A stretch of 64,000 bases of DNA from an uncultured Propionivibrio sp. (lineage in GTDB: Bacteria; Pseudomonadota; Gammaproteobacteria; Burkholderiales; Rhodocyclaceae): contig NZ_OY762655.1 in the NCBI RefSeq assembly GCF_963666255.1, forward strand, positions 806,001-870,000. Reading direction: 5' to 3'. How positions within the stretch are numbered: the stretch's first letter is position 1; each line of letters begins with the position of its first letter. Both the position numbers and the translations under genes were made by a program. This document shows, in pieces, positions 53,329 to 62,972 of the stretch. The notes under the pieces were generated by a model. It saw only the letters and a list, made by a program, of their open reading frames with translations, was not told where the DNA came from and made no database searches.

Positions 53329-54303
53329 ATGCAAACGAGCGCTTCGCCCGAAGCCCTGCCACCCCTGGCCCATTTCCCCGTGCCGATTTTTTCCAGCGTC
53401 ATGGGCACCTGCGGCCTCGCACTCGCCTGGCAGCGCGCCGGCGAAGCCATCCCCGCGCTCGGCGTCGTCTGGCCCGGCATCGCCGCGCTGGCGACCGGCC
53501 TCTTCGTCACCTTGCTGTTGCTCTATGCGCTCAAGCTTGTCGGCCACCGCCGACAGGTTGTTGCCGAATGGCGGCACCCGGTCCGCGTCAATTTCTTCCC
53601 GGCCATCTCGATCAGCATATTGCTGCTCTCGGTCGCCTGGCGCGACACCTTCCCGTCGCTCGCCTTTTTCCTCTGGGTAACGGGCGCCGTCGTACACCTC
53701 GGCTTCACGCTCGCCATCCTGAGCAGCTGGATCTTCCACACGCACTACGACATCCACCACGCCAACCCGGCCTGGTTCATCCCCGTCGTCGGCAACCTGT
53801 TCGTTCCGATCAACGCCGCCGCCTTCGGACTCGCCGACGTCGGCTGGTTCTACTTCAGCATCGGCTTCGTCTTCTGGCTGGTGATGATGACGATCGTGCT
53901 CTACCGCGTCTTCTTCCACGACCCGATCCCGCCGCGCCTCCTGCCGACGCTGTTCATCCTGATCGCACCACCGGCCGTCGCTTTCCTCGCCTACCTGGCG
54001 CTCGGCGGCAGCCTCGACGCCTTCGCCCGCGTGCTCTACGGCATCGCCCTCTTCGTCACCCTGCTGCTCGCCGTCAATGCCCGGCGCTTCCTGCTGCTCG
54101 GCTTCTTCCTGTCGTCCTGGGCCTACTCCTTCCCGCTCGCCGCCATCACCATCGCCAGCTTCGTCATGGCGCAGCGCAGCGGCCATGCATTTTTCATCGG
54201 GCTGGCCTTCGGCCTGCTCGCCATCGTCACCGTCGTCATCACCACCCTGCTTGTCTTGACCGCCCGCGCCGCCCTGCGTCGGGCCATCTGCGTCCCCGAA
54301 TGA
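53329..54303 (+). CDS. TDT/SLAC1-family transporter, possible sulfite exporter
   Basis: Membrane protein of 324 residues with ten TM helices. It opens with the family motif FPVPIFSSVMGTCGLALAWQRAG and has the conserved pore region (NFFPAISISILLLSVAWRD; PAWFIPVVGNLFVPINAAAFG). Relatives are TehA, Mae1 and the fungal sulfite pump Ssu1. Its position between thioredoxin and a persulfide reductase makes sulfite or another sulfur anion a likely substrate; tellurite or dicarboxylate transport remains possible. CGGAG precedes the ATG. Confidence 0.9.
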   Translation: MQTSASPEALPPLAHFPVPIFSSVMGTCGLALAWQRAGEAIPALGVVWPGIAALATGLFVTLLLLYALKLVGHRRQVVAEWRHPVRVNFFPAISISILLLSVAWRDTFPSLAFFLWVTGAVVHLGFTLAILSSWIFHTHYDIHHANPAWFIPVVGNLFVPINAAAFGLADVGWFYFSIGFVFWLVMMTIVLYRVFFHDPIPPRLLPTLFILIAPPAVAFLAYLALGGSLDAFARVLYGIALFVTLLLAVNARRFLLLGFFLSSWAYSFPLAAITIASFVMAQRSGHAFFIGLAFGLLAIVTVVITTLLVLTARAALRRAICVPE

Positions 54304-54364
54304 ACCGTTCCGTACCACTGCGCCGCCAACTTCCGGCGCAGGCCACCTACTTCAAGGACTGAGC

Positions 54365-56029
54365 ATGAAACCTCTGAAACTTCTCGTCGTCGGCGCCGTC
54401 GCCGGCGGAGCCTCCTTTGCCGCCCGCGCCCGCCGTCTCGACGAAAGCGCCGAAATCACGCTGATCGAGCGCGGCCCCGACGTTTCCTTCGCCAACTGCG
54501 GCCTGCCCTACCACATCGGCGGCGAGATCGCGACGCGTGACGTGCTGGCGGTGCAGACGCCGGCCTCGCTGAACGACCTGCTCAAGCTCGACGTGCGCAC
54601 GCACTGCGAAGCCATCGACATCGACCTGCGCGGCATGCGCCTGCAGGTGCGCCACACCGCCACCGGCGAATGCGAATGGCTGCCCTATGACAAACTCATG
54701 CTCTCGCCCGGCGCCTCGCCGGTACGTCCGCCGCTGCCCGGCATCGACGATCCGCGCATCTTCACCCTGCGCAACCTGCAGGACATGGACCGCATCATCG
54801 CCGCGGCCGACGCCGGCATGCGCGCCGTCATTATCGGCGCCGGCTTCATCGGCCTTGAAATGGCCGAACAGCTGCAGCGGCGCGGCATGAAGGTGCAACT
54901 CGTCGAACTGATGCCGCAGGTCATCCCGCCGCTCGACGCGCCGATGGCCGCGCTGCTCGACAGCGAACTGCGCCGCAACGGCGTCGAGGTCTTCCTCGGC
55001 GACGGCATCCGCGCCTTCCGGCCGGGCGAAAGCCACGTCGGCTGCGAACTCAACTCCGGCGCCGTGCTCGATGCCGACCTCGTCATCCTCTCGATCGGCG
55101 TCAAGCCGGATTCGGACCTCGCCAAGCGCGCCGGGCTCGAACTCGGCGCGCGCGGCCACATCGTCGTCGACGCCTTCCAGCGGACCTCCGACCCCAACAT
55201 CTACGCCGCGGGTGACGTCGTCGAGACGCAGGACCGCGTTGTCCCCGGCCGCACCGCTGTACCGATGGGCGGCCCGGCAAACCGCCAGGGCCGCGTCGCC
55301 GCCGACCACATCATCCTCGGCGACAAGGCCCGGCCCTATCCCGGCTCGATCGGCACCGGCATCGTCCGCGCCTTCGACGTCGTCGCCGGCATCACCGGCT
55401 GGAGCGAAAAGCGGCTGCGCGCCCTCCAGTACCCGTTCGCCTCGGTCACCGTCAACGACAGCCACCACGCTTCCTACTATCCGGGCGCCAAGCCAATGAC
55501 GCTCAAGATCGTCTGGGACGCCCGCACCGGGCGCCTCCTCGGCGCTCAGGCAACCGGCTTCGAAGGCATCGACAAGCGCCTCGACGTGCTGTCGACGGCG
55601 ATCGCCGCCCAGATGACGGTCGAGGATCTTTGCCACCTCGAACTCGCCTACGCGCCGCCGTTCGGCTCGGCCAAGGACATCATCAACCTGGCCGGCTTCG
55701 CCGCCTGCAACCGCCGCGATGGACTCGTCCAGCATACCGAAACGCTACCGACCGACCCGGCGGTCCAGGTCGTCGACGTGCGCGGCAAGCCGCTGGCAGA
55801 GGCCTACCCGGCGCCCGGTACCGCACTCAACATCCCGTTCGCGACACTGCGCGCCAACCTCGGCAAGCTCGACAAAAACCGGCCGGTGGTGACGCTCTGC
55901 GCCTTCGGCAAGATGAGCTATTTCGCCGCCCGCGTGCTTGCCCAGAACGGCTTCGAGGTCAGCAGCTACAGCGGCGGGCTCAAGGCGAACGTCGATCCGA
56001 GAACGCCGGCCAAGCTGCCGACCGCCTGA
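54365..56029 (+). CDS. CoA-disulfide / persulfide reductase with rhodanese domain
   Basis: FAD and pyridine-nucleotide enzyme of 554 residues. The N-terminal flavin domain carries the single redox cysteine Cys45 in SFANCGLPYHIGG; NAD-binding follows (VIIGAGFIGLEMAEQL) and FAD contact IYAAGDVVET. After the dimerisation domain (to about 450) a rhodanese domain (about 465-545) has Cys512 in TLCAFGKMSYFAARVL. The arrangement equals CoADR-RHD/Npsr enzymes, which reduce CoA or glutathione persulfides and polysulfides to sulfide. AAGGACT precedes the ATG. It lies 11 bp before cydP, tying sulfide release to a sulfide-tolerant oxidase. Confidence 0.93.
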   Translation: MKPLKLLVVGAVAGGASFAARARRLDESAEITLIERGPDVSFANCGLPYHIGGEIATRDVLAVQTPASLNDLLKLDVRTHCEAIDIDLRGMRLQVRHTATGECEWLPYDKLMLSPGASPVRPPLPGIDDPRIFTLRNLQDMDRIIAAADAGMRAVIIGAGFIGLEMAEQLQRRGMKVQLVELMPQVIPPLDAPMAALLDSELRRNGVEVFLGDGIRAFRPGESHVGCELNSGAVLDADLVILSIGVKPDSDLAKRAGLELGARGHIVVDAFQRTSDPNIYAAGDVVETQDRVVPGRTAVPMGGPANRQGRVAADHIILGDKARPYPGSIGTGIVRAFDVVAGITGWSEKRLRALQYPFASVTVNDSHHASYYPGAKPMTLKIVWDARTGRLLGAQATGFEGIDKRLDVLSTAIAAQMTVEDLCHLELAYAPPFGSAKDIINLAGFAACNRRDGLVQHTETLPTDPAVQVVDVRGKPLAEAYPAPGTALNIPFATLRANLGKLDKNRPVVTLCAFGKMSYFAARVLAQNGFEVSSYSGGLKANVDPRTPAKLPTA

Positions 56030-56040
56030 CCCGGTAGATC

Positions 56041-56289
56041 ATGCGCCCCGGCTGCGACAGCCCCGCCCGCGACGCCCGTCCGCCGGACGCGGCGGCGCCG
56101 CGCCGGACCTATGCGCGCGAAATCGCGCTGGTCCTGCTCGTCAAGCTGGTGCTGATCGTCGCCATCAAGCTCATTTTCTTCAGCACGCCGGTCAGCCAGC
56201 GCGAACTGGCCGACCGGCTCGACGGCGTCTTCCAGGCGACGGACGCCAGCAAACCGATTTCCGACTCCCCAAGGACAGATCATGATTAG
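56041..56289 (+). CDS. cydP: CydP-like small cytochrome bd accessory subunit
   Basis: Protein of 82 residues with one TM helix (about 26-47, REIALVLLVKLVLIVAIKLIFFS), a charged N-terminus and the SQRELADRLDG tail seen in the putative small subunit CydP of betaproteobacterial cytochrome bd operons. Its stop overlaps the cydA start by eight bp, indicating coupled translation. It probably helps assembly or stability of the oxidase. Function is known mainly by association. Confidence 0.85.
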   Translation: MRPGCDSPARDARPPDAAAPRRTYAREIALVLLVKLVLIVAIKLIFFSTPVSQRELADRLDGVFQATDASKPISDSPRTDHD

Positions 56290-57856
56290 CGAATCTCTGG
56301 TCGACCTGTCGCGCCTGCAGTTCGCGGCGACAGCGTTCTATCACTTCCTCTTCGTTCCGCTGACGCTCGGCCTCTCGTTCCTGCTGGCGATCATGGAATC
56401 GGTCTATGTGCTGACCGGCAAGACGATCTACCGCGACATGACGAAGTTCTGGGGCAAGCTGTTCGGCATCAACTTTGCGCTTGGCGTCACCACCGGACTG
56501 ACCATGGAGTTCCAGTTCGGCACCAACTGGGCCTTCTACTCGCATTATGTCGGCGACATCTTCGGCGCACCGCTGGCGATCGAGGGGCTGCTCGCCTTCT
56601 TCCTCGAATCGACGATGGTCGGCCTGTTCTTCTTCGGCTGGGACCGGCTGTCGCGTCTCGGCCACCTGTGCGTCACCTACCTCGTCGCGATCGGCTCGAA
56701 CCTCTCGGCGCTCCTGATTCTGATCGCCAACGCCTGGATGCAGAACCCGGTCGGCGCCGACTTCAATCCGGTGACGATGCGCATGGAAATGACCAACTTC
56801 GCCGACATCGTCTTCAACCCGGTCGCGCAATCGAAGTTCGTGCATACGCTGAGCGCCGGCTACGTCACCGCGTCTATCTTCGTGCTCGGCATCAGCGCCT
56901 GGTACCTGCTCAAGAACCGCGACAACGAATTCGCCCGCCGCTCCTTCCGCATCGCCGCCTCCTTCGGCCTCGCCTCGGCGCTATCGGTGATTGTGCTCGG
57001 CGACGAATCGGGCTACACCGCCGCCGAAACGCAGGAAACCAAGCTGGCCGCGATGGAAGCGATGTGGACGACCGAACCGGCGCCGGCCGGCCTGACGCTG
57101 TTCGGATTCCCCGACGAGAAGACGCGCACGACCAAAATGGCCATCCATGTCCCATATGTCATGGGACTGATCGGCACGCGCACGACCGACAAGGTCATCC
57201 CCGGCATCGACGAACTGGAAGCGCGCATCGCCCGCCGCATCGACACCGGCATCCTCGCCGTCAAGGCGCTCGAACGGCTGCGCAAGGACCCGAAGAACGC
57301 GCAACGACTGGCCGACTTCAACGCCGTCAAGGCCGACCTCGGCTACGGCCTGCTGCTCAAGAAATACGTCGCCGACGTCAGCCAGGCGACGCCTGAGATG
57401 AAGGCGCGCGCCATCGACGACGCAATCCCGCACGTACCCTCACTGTTCTGGTCGTTCCGGCTGATGGTCGGCCTGTCGATCGGCTTCCTCGCGCTCTTCG
57501 CCACCGCCTTCTACTACGCCGCACGCAACCAGCTCTCGACGCCCTGGCTGTTGAAGTGGGCGCTGTGGTCGATCCCGCTGCCCTGGATCGCCTGCGAACT
57601 CGGCTGGTTCGTCGCCGAATACGGACGCCAGCCCTGGACAATCCACGGCGTGCTGCCGACGCACCTGTCGACCTCGGCGCTCAGTCCCGGCAACCTGATC
57701 TTCTCGCTCTCGGGCTTCCTGATCTTCTACTCGCTGCTGCTCGTCGCCGAGCTTTACCTGATGTTCAAGTACGCCCGCCTCGGCCCGTCGAGCCTCGGCA
57801 CCGGACGCTACCATTTCGAAACCGCCGGCCACGAAGCGGAGGCCCGCCATGCTTGA
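56282..57856 (+). CDS. cydA: Cytochrome bd quinol oxidase subunit I
   Basis: Catalytic subunit of the bd-type terminal oxidase, 524 residues, holding haems b558, b595 and d in the inner membrane. The N-terminal haem ligand region is [22 protein letters not shown] (His21); the long Q-loop type is present ([22 protein letters not shown]) and the [13 protein letters not shown] motif is conserved. Length and Q-loop match the Escherichia coli CydA class. AAGGAC precedes the start. Cytochrome bd works at low oxygen and resists sulfide, in line with the upstream sulfur genes. No cydDC genes are in the window. Confidence 0.97.
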   Translation: MISESLVDLSRLQFAATAFYHFLFVPLTLGLSFLLAIMESVYVLTGKTIYRDMTKFWGKLFGINFALGVTTGLTMEFQFGTNWAFYSHYVGDIFGAPLAIEGLLAFFLESTMVGLFFFGWDRLSRLGHLCVTYLVAIGSNLSALLILIANAWMQNPVGADFNPVTMRMEMTNFADIVFNPVAQSKFVHTLSAGYVTASIFVLGISAWYLLKNRDNEFARRSFRIAASFGLASALSVIVLGDESGYTAAETQETKLAAMEAMWTTEPAPAGLTLFGFPDEKTRTTKMAIHVPYVMGLIGTRTTDKVIPGIDELEARIARRIDTGILAVKALERLRKDPKNAQRLADFNAVKADLGYGLLLKKYVADVSQATPEMKARAIDDAIPHVPSLFWSFRLMVGLSIGFLALFATAFYYAARNQLSTPWLLKWALWSIPLPWIACELGWFVAEYGRQPWTIHGVLPTHLSTSALSPGNLIFSLSGFLIFYSLLLVAELYLMFKYARLGPSSLGTGRYHFETAGHEAEARHA

Positions 57857-58985
57857 TTACACGACCCTGAAAATCGTCTGGTGGGCGCTCGTCGGCGTCC
57901 TGCTCTTCGGCTTCGCCGTCATGGACGGTCATGACATGGGCGTCGGCACGCTGCTGCCCTTCGTCGGCCGCAACGACGACGAGCGCCGCGCCGTGCTCAA
58001 TTCGGTCGGCCCGCACTGGGAAGGCAACCAGGTCTGGTTCATCACCGCCGGCGGCGCCCTCTTCGCCGCCTGGCCGCTGGTCTATGCCGCTGTCTTTTCC
58101 GGCTTCTACATCGCCATGCTGGCGGTATTGTGGGCGCTGTTCTTCCGCCCGGTCGGCTTCGACTATCGCAGCAAGCTCGCCGACACGCGCTGGCGCCAGG
58201 CCTGGGATTGGGGCATTTTCACCGGCAGTGCCGTGCCGGCGCTCGTCTTCGGCGTCGCTTTCGGCAATGTCATCCTCGGCATTCCCTTCCACTTCGAGGA
58301 CACCATGCTGCCGGTCTATTCCGGCAGCTTCTGGCAGCTCTTCAGCCCCTTCGCGCTGGTCGCCGGCGTCGTCAGCCTGTCGATGCTCGTCTTTCACGGC
58401 GCCAACTACCTGATCGTCCGCACCGAGGGCGATATCCAGCGCCGCGCGCAGCGCGCCTCGACGCTCGCCGGCGTCCTCATGTTATTGGGATTCGCGCTGG
58501 GCGGCGTCATGGCCAACACGATGTCTGGCTATGTCGTCACTTCGCCGATCGACACCGGCGCCGGGCTCAACCCGCTCGACAAGGAAGTCGTCCGCCAGGC
58601 CGGCGCTTGGATGGCGAACTTCCACGCGCATCCGGCGCTGTTCGCCTTCCCGGCGCTCGGTTTCGTCGGTGGATTGCTCGGCATCGTCTTCGCCCGTGCG
58701 GCGCGCGGCGTCTTCGCCTTCGTCAGCAGCGCGCTGGCCGAACTCGGCATCATCGCCACCGCCGGCATCGCGATCTTCCCCTTCGTGCTGCCGTCGAGCA
58801 CCGATCCGCGCAGCAGCCTGACCCTCTGGGACTGCGTCTCGAGCCAGCGGACCCTCGGCGTGATGTTCTGGGTGGCGCTGATCATGACGCCGATCATCGT
58901 CGCCTACACCGGCTGGGCCTACCGCGTCATGCGTGGCAAGGTCACCGTCGATTACATCAAGGCCAACGACCATTCAACCTACTGA
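57849..58985 (+). CDS. cydB: Cytochrome bd quinol oxidase subunit II
   Basis: Subunit II of cytochrome bd, 378 residues, with eight or nine TM helices. The start region [27 protein letters not shown] carries the conserved Asp of the proton/haem path, followed by [24 protein letters not shown]. The ATG overlaps the end of cydA by eight bp and has GGAGG upstream. It ends 14 bp before cydX. Length is typical. Confidence 0.97.
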   Translation: MLDYTTLKIVWWALVGVLLFGFAVMDGHDMGVGTLLPFVGRNDDERRAVLNSVGPHWEGNQVWFITAGGALFAAWPLVYAAVFSGFYIAMLAVLWALFFRPVGFDYRSKLADTRWRQAWDWGIFTGSAVPALVFGVAFGNVILGIPFHFEDTMLPVYSGSFWQLFSPFALVAGVVSLSMLVFHGANYLIVRTEGDIQRRAQRASTLAGVLMLLGFALGGVMANTMSGYVVTSPIDTGAGLNPLDKEVVRQAGAWMANFHAHPALFAFPALGFVGGLLGIVFARAARGVFAFVSSALAELGIIATAGIAIFPFVLPSSTDPRSSLTLWDCVSSQRTLGVMFWVALIMTPIIVAYTGWAYRVMRGKVTVDYIKANDHSTY

Positions 58986-58999
58986 TCGGGAGAACAGCG

Positions 59000-59107
59000 A
59001 TGTGGTATTTCACCTGGATGCTCGGCCTCGGCTTCGCCGTCCTCTTCGCCATCGTCAACGCGCTCTGGCTTGAGTCGCAGGAACAACGCGACCGGACAGG
59101 CGACTGA
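59000..59107 (+). CDS. cydX: CydX small cytochrome bd subunit
   Basis: Single-TM protein of 35 residues beginning MWYFTWMLGLGFAVLFAIVN and ending in a charged ESQEQRDRTGD tail, the standard YbgT/CydX form. The conserved Trp-Tyr start and a helix of about 20 residues are present. GGGAGAA precedes the ATG, 14 bp after cydB. In Escherichia coli CydX stabilises the haems of the oxidase. Together with CydP the complex has two small subunits encoded here. Confidence 0.92.
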   Translation: MWYFTWMLGLGFAVLFAIVNALWLESQEQRDRTGD

Positions 59108-59129
59108 GGCGCCGGCGTCGGCGCGTCAG

Positions 59130-59447
59130 ATGACAGACACCGGACAAAGCGACCGCGGCGCCTGCGGCTGCGCACTCAGCGCGCGCGGCCGCGCCCTGCT
59201 CGTCGGGCTATCGAGTCTCAACCGCCTGCGCCTGCTCTATGCGCTCGAAGACAAGGAGCGCTGCGTCGGCGAACTCGTCGATGCGCTGGGCTTGTCGCAA
59301 TCGCTCGTCTCGCAACAGCTCGGCCTGCTGCGAGACGGGAAGCTCGTCTCGGCGCGACGGTCGGGACGCAGGACCTACTATGCGATTGCCAGCCCCGACC
59401 TCAACGCGCTCCTGAAAATGGCGCTGAAAACCTGCAGCCACACCTGA
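59130..59447 (+). CDS. ArsR-family regulator closing the trxC-cyd operon
   Basis: Winged-helix regulator of 105 residues. DNA-binding helices: VGELVDALGLSQSLVSQQLGLLRDGKLVSARRSGRRTYYAI (about 46-86). Cysteines are at 12, 14, 45 and 102; the first pair (CGC) and the second pair could sense thiol or metal stress, but the residue matching Cys35 of the efflux-operon ArsR is missing, so the sensing chemistry differs. The start 22 bp after cydX lacks a good ribosome site; a TTG start inside cydX is possible. It probably represses the operon it belongs to. Confidence 0.85.
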   Translation: MTDTGQSDRGACGCALSARGRALLVGLSSLNRLRLLYALEDKERCVGELVDALGLSQSLVSQQLGLLRDGKLVSARRSGRRTYYAIASPDLNALLKMALKTCSHT

Positions 59448-59456
59448 GCGGCGCGC

Positions 59457-61037
59457 TCAGAGCCGATAACGCGCGACGATGTCGCGCATTTCCTTGGCCA
59501 ACCCATCGAGATTCCTGGCCGCCTGCGCGCTTTCCTCGGCGGCGGCGCTGCTCTCCTCGGACATCTGGGCGATGCGCTCGACCTGCACGGCGATCGTGTT
59601 CGTCGCCGTTCCCTGTTCTCGCATCGCCGAACTGATCTCGTCGACGACCGACACCGCGCTGCGACTGCTATCGCCGATCTTGCGGATCGACTCGCTGGCG
59701 GCCTCGGCTCGCTCAACCCCCTTGCCGACCCGTGCCACCGCTGCCTGCATGCCGACGACCGATTCACCGGCGCTCGTCCGCATGGTATCGATCGTCGTCG
59801 AAATCTCCTGCGTCGACGAGGCGGTACGCTCAGCCAGCTTGCGCACTTCGTCGGCGACCACGGCGAATCCGCGACCCTGTTCGCCGGCACGGGCCGCTTC
59901 GATCGCCGCGTTGAGCGCCAGCAGGTTGGTCTGGTCGGCAACTTCCTTGATGACGGCAACCACCCGTGAAATCTGATTGCTTTGCTGCTCCAGCACCTCG
60001 ATGCTGCCGGCGGCGCCATTGACCGACTGGGCGATCTCGTTGATGTCGCCGACCGTGTTGCCGATAATCTCCTCGCCGGTCGTCGCCAGATTGCCCGAAT
60101 CACAGGAGATGCGGTTCGCCTCCTGGGCGCGGTCGGTAATGTGATTGATGCTGACCGCCAGTTCCTCGACCGTGGCGGCCATGCCGGCGGCCGCATCGCT
60201 CTGCTCCTGCGCCGAACTGGCAACCTGCGACGAGGTCGCGCTCATCTGGGTCGACGCTTCGGCGACCGACTGCGCGCAGACGGCGATCGAGCGCAGACTG
60301 CCCTGCAGTTTGTCGACCAGGCGATTGAGCGCCAGGATCATTTCCCCGATCTCGTCGCGATTGACGACGGTCCCGCGCGCAGTGAAATCGAGATCGCTTT
60401 CGATCCGGCCGATCAGGACGTGGATATGCCCGATCGATTGACCGATGCTGCGCGAAAGCAGCGTGAACGAAGCGATCAGGATCAGGCCGAGCAGCGTCAC
60501 CGGCCCGACGACAAGCCACAAGATCGCCGACTGTTGCGAATGCAACGCCGCTTCGGAAGCATCGGCATCCTTGCCGAGTTCGGCGACATTCTTTTCGATC
60601 GCCGCCTGCATCGGCTGGAACTGGGTTTTGTACACCGATGTCAGGCGATCGTTGGCGGTGGCCGGATCCTTCTTCGCCAGGTCAAAAAGCGCCCGCGACG
60701 CCTGGTCGTATTGCTGCCACTGCGCCTGGATCGCCTTGATGGTGTCGCGGGTCTGCGGCCGGTGCGCCGAGGCCAGCAGGCGCTCGCTGCTGGCCCGGAT
60801 ATTCTTTTCGGCGTCGTCGAATATCCTCGCCGACTCCGGACTCGCCGGATCGAGCAGGATGGTGGACAAGGCGCTGGCCTTGATTTCCAGATACAGGCGA
60901 ACCTGTCCGCTGCGTCGCGAGAAATCGGACCCGGCGCCGTTGAGCTGGGTAAGGGAGAAAAATGTCGCAATGCTCACAATCAGGAAGCCCGCGACCACCA
61001 GCACGCTCAGCCAGATCAGTTTCTTACGGATCGTCAT
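59457..61037 (-). CDS. Methyl-accepting chemotaxis protein with four-helix-bundle-type sensor
   Basis: Chemoreceptor of 526 residues. TM1 (about 7-28), an all-helical periplasmic domain of about 155 residues, TM2 (about 188-210; [20 protein letters not shown]), HAMP, then the cytoplasmic signalling region with intact tip [20 protein letters not shown]. No C-terminal docking pentapeptide is present; it ends [19 protein letters not shown] precedes the ATG. The sensor looks like a 4HB/CZB-unrelated small-molecule type. It converges on the arsR gene and has no che genes nearby. Confidence 0.93.
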   Translation of the reverse strand: MTIRKKLIWLSVLVVAGFLIVSIATFFSLTQLNGAGSDFSRRSGQVRLYLEIKASALSTILLDPASPESARIFDDAEKNIRASSERLLASAHRPQTRDTIKAIQAQWQQYDQASRALFDLAKKDPATANDRLTSVYKTQFQPMQAAIEKNVAELGKDADASEAALHSQQSAILWLVVGPVTLLGLILIASFTLLSRSIGQSIGHIHVLIGRIESDLDFTARGTVVNRDEIGEMILALNRLVDKLQGSLRSIAVCAQSVAEASTQMSATSSQVASSAQEQSDAAAGMAATVEELAVSINHITDRAQEANRISCDSGNLATTGEEIIGNTVGDINEIAQSVNGAAGSIEVLEQQSNQISRVVAVIKEVADQTNLLALNAAIEAARAGEQGRGFAVVADEVRKLAERTASSTQEISTTIDTMRTSAGESVVGMQAAVARVGKGVERAEAASESIRKIGDSSRSAVSVVDEISSAMREQGTATNTIAVQVERIAQMSEESSAAAEESAQAARNLDGLAKEMRDIVARYRL

Positions 61038-61252
61038 TTTCCGCCCTTTCTCTCCGTTCAAGGCGCCGTCATTTCGCATGACCGCGTCGACGGCACCCAA
61101 TCGGCGATCCGCATCCGAAACCATGCAATTCACATAACACGAAGCGTCGCACGGACGTCAGACACGCTTCCATCCGTGCTGTCAGCATATACCATTCGGG
61201 AAAATCCGCGCTTCTTTTAAGGCCTGCACGGAACACATCCCAGGCGTTTCCA

Positions 61253-61287
61253 GGCCGGTCGAAGCAGCACCTGCGCTTCGACCGGCC
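61253..61287. terminator. 13-bp perfect hairpin after the ExeA-like gene
   Basis: GGCCGGTCGAAGC pairs exactly with GCTTCGACCGGCC around a nine-nt loop, 70 bp past the stop of the minus-strand ATPase gene. No T-run follows; its place between that gene and the next start supports a transcription-end role. Confidence 0.5.
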
Positions 61288-61357
61288 GAATGTGAAAATC
61301 GTTCATACCGGGCCTGAAACTGCGGCCCATGGCGTCTGCATGCAGACCTGAACACCC

Positions 61358-62782
61358 TCATCGCAGCCGGAACACCGGTCGGACGTAGAAGCCGTCCTCG
61401 GGCATTGCCGACAACAACCGCGCGAGCGCCGCCTGCGCCGTCCGGCGGTCGGCAAAATCGCCATAGATGACGCCAAGCCGCTCCTGTCCGCTCAAGCGGG
61501 ATCGATAGATCCGCAATTGCGCCGGATCGACCCGGTCAAATGCGTCGTCAATGAATCGTTCAACGCTCTCCCTTTCGTCCGCACCGACCCGCAGCAACTG
61601 GATGACGAAATGCGAATCGGGAACCTCGCGCAGCCAGGTGCCCGTCGAGGCAATCTTTTCCTCAATTCGATCGACCGGTTTCACCGATGCCTCGACGCCA
61701 CGACTGACCGTCGGCGGCGACGTTCCGCCGGATGCGAGTTCCACCGGTACGGCCGACGCCACAGGGGCAGCGACCGGCGCCAGGGCCAGGCTGTGCCCCG
61801 GGCGCAGGCCAAGGACGACGACCACGCACAGACTGATCGCCGCGGCCAGACCGGAGAACATCCGGACATTGCAGGCAAACCGACGGCAGGCGGCGGGCGC
61901 CAGCGACATCGCCTGCATCGCCGCCTCGACCGATTTGCGCTCGACCCGGGTGGCATGCCCGCACGCGGCGCACTGCAAGGCGCGATCGGCCAGCTGGTTG
62001 ATGCGCCTGAACTGCCGGTCGCCGGCCCGGGAAATCATTTCGAGCGCCGCGGCTGAAAAGAGCGGCGGGCCGTCATATCCGGCGGCGTCGAGGCAATGGG
62101 CAAGATAGTCGCCGACCTCGCCGGGCGACAGATGATCGAGCGCAAAATTGTAGGTCACGCGCAGGCGCGGCACCCCGGCGCGACACTGTGCCAGACGGTC
62201 GTCGAGCGCCGCCGTGCCAAACAGGGCGACATGCAGGCGGTGCTGGCGATCGTCGCCGTCATCGCACAAGCGGCACAAAAGCGCCAGCGACTCGGCCGGC
62301 ATCGATTCGGCATCATCGACAAGCACGACGATCCGGTCGCCACGCTTGCGGATCTCGTCGAGTCCGTCCAGTACCGTTCGGAGCAAGGCGTCACCCCCCT
62401 CCTCCGGCACCGTCAGCGCGAGACGCGCCGCCAGGGCGCGCAGCAGCGCGTCGCAGGACAGGCCGGGATCGCTCAGGGGAAGCATGCGCACGACATTCGC
62501 AAGACTCCCGGCCAGCCGGCGGAACAGGAAGCTCTTCCCGCTGCCCGGTTCGCCGCTGACCTTGACGATTCCCTCGTCGCGGCTCAGCGCGTAAACCAGC
62601 GCATCGAGCGTCGCGCTTCGTTTCGTCCCGCAGAAAAAGGCATCGGCATCGATGCGCGAACGGAAAGGCGAGGCCCGCAGGCCAAAGTGGTCGAGATAGC
62701 CAGCCCCGCGGCAACCGCCCCCGTCATCCATCGCCCCGACCGCCGAGAGACGAGGCTGAACTGCGCAATTCCCGCCGACCAT
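61358..62782 (-). CDS. ExeA/GspA-like AAA ATPase with TM helix and SPOR-like domain
   Basis: Protein of 474 residues. The ExeA-type opening YLDHFGLRASPF is followed by an AAA module with Walker A GEPGSGKS (77-84) and Walker B VVLVDD (to about 157), then a helix-rich region, a single TM helix (about 310-332) and a periplasmic C-terminal domain (about 395-474; SHFVIQLLRVGADERESVERFI, LGVIYGDFADRRTAQAALARL) resembling a SPOR peptidoglycan-binding domain. Relatives are ExeA and MshM, which help secretins or pili pass the wall. No secretion genes are beside it. Several ATGs are possible; this one has GGATGGAT upstream. Confidence 0.85.
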   Translation of the reverse strand: MVGGNCAVQPRLSAVGAMDDGGGCRGAGYLDHFGLRASPFRSRIDADAFFCGTKRSATLDALVYALSRDEGIVKVSGEPGSGKSFLFRRLAGSLANVVRMLPLSDPGLSCDALLRALAARLALTVPEEGGDALLRTVLDGLDEIRKRGDRIVVLVDDAESMPAESLALLCRLCDDGDDRQHRLHVALFGTAALDDRLAQCRAGVPRLRVTYNFALDHLSPGEVGDYLAHCLDAAGYDGPPLFSAAALEMISRAGDRQFRRINQLADRALQCAACGHATRVERKSVEAAMQAMSLAPAACRRFACNVRMFSGLAAAISLCVVVVLGLRPGHSLALAPVAAPVASAVPVELASGGTSPPTVSRGVEASVKPVDRIEEKIASTGTWLREVPDSHFVIQLLRVGADERESVERFIDDAFDRVDPAQLRIYRSRLSGQERLGVIYGDFADRRTAQAALARLLSAMPEDGFYVRPVFRLR

Positions 62783-62972
62783 ATCATCCATCCGTGTGCA
62801 TCGACACGCATTCCGGACCCAAGCCTCCGCACATTCGGGGAGGGCGTCTCGCAAGACCGCGTTCGCGCTATTTGAAAATTGTTTGCATGTGGATGCTATC
62901 ACCGGCAAACGCCGCATCCATCCGTACTCGCACGGACTTGACGCGAAGCGGGAACGGGGTCGTGCGCTGCCG

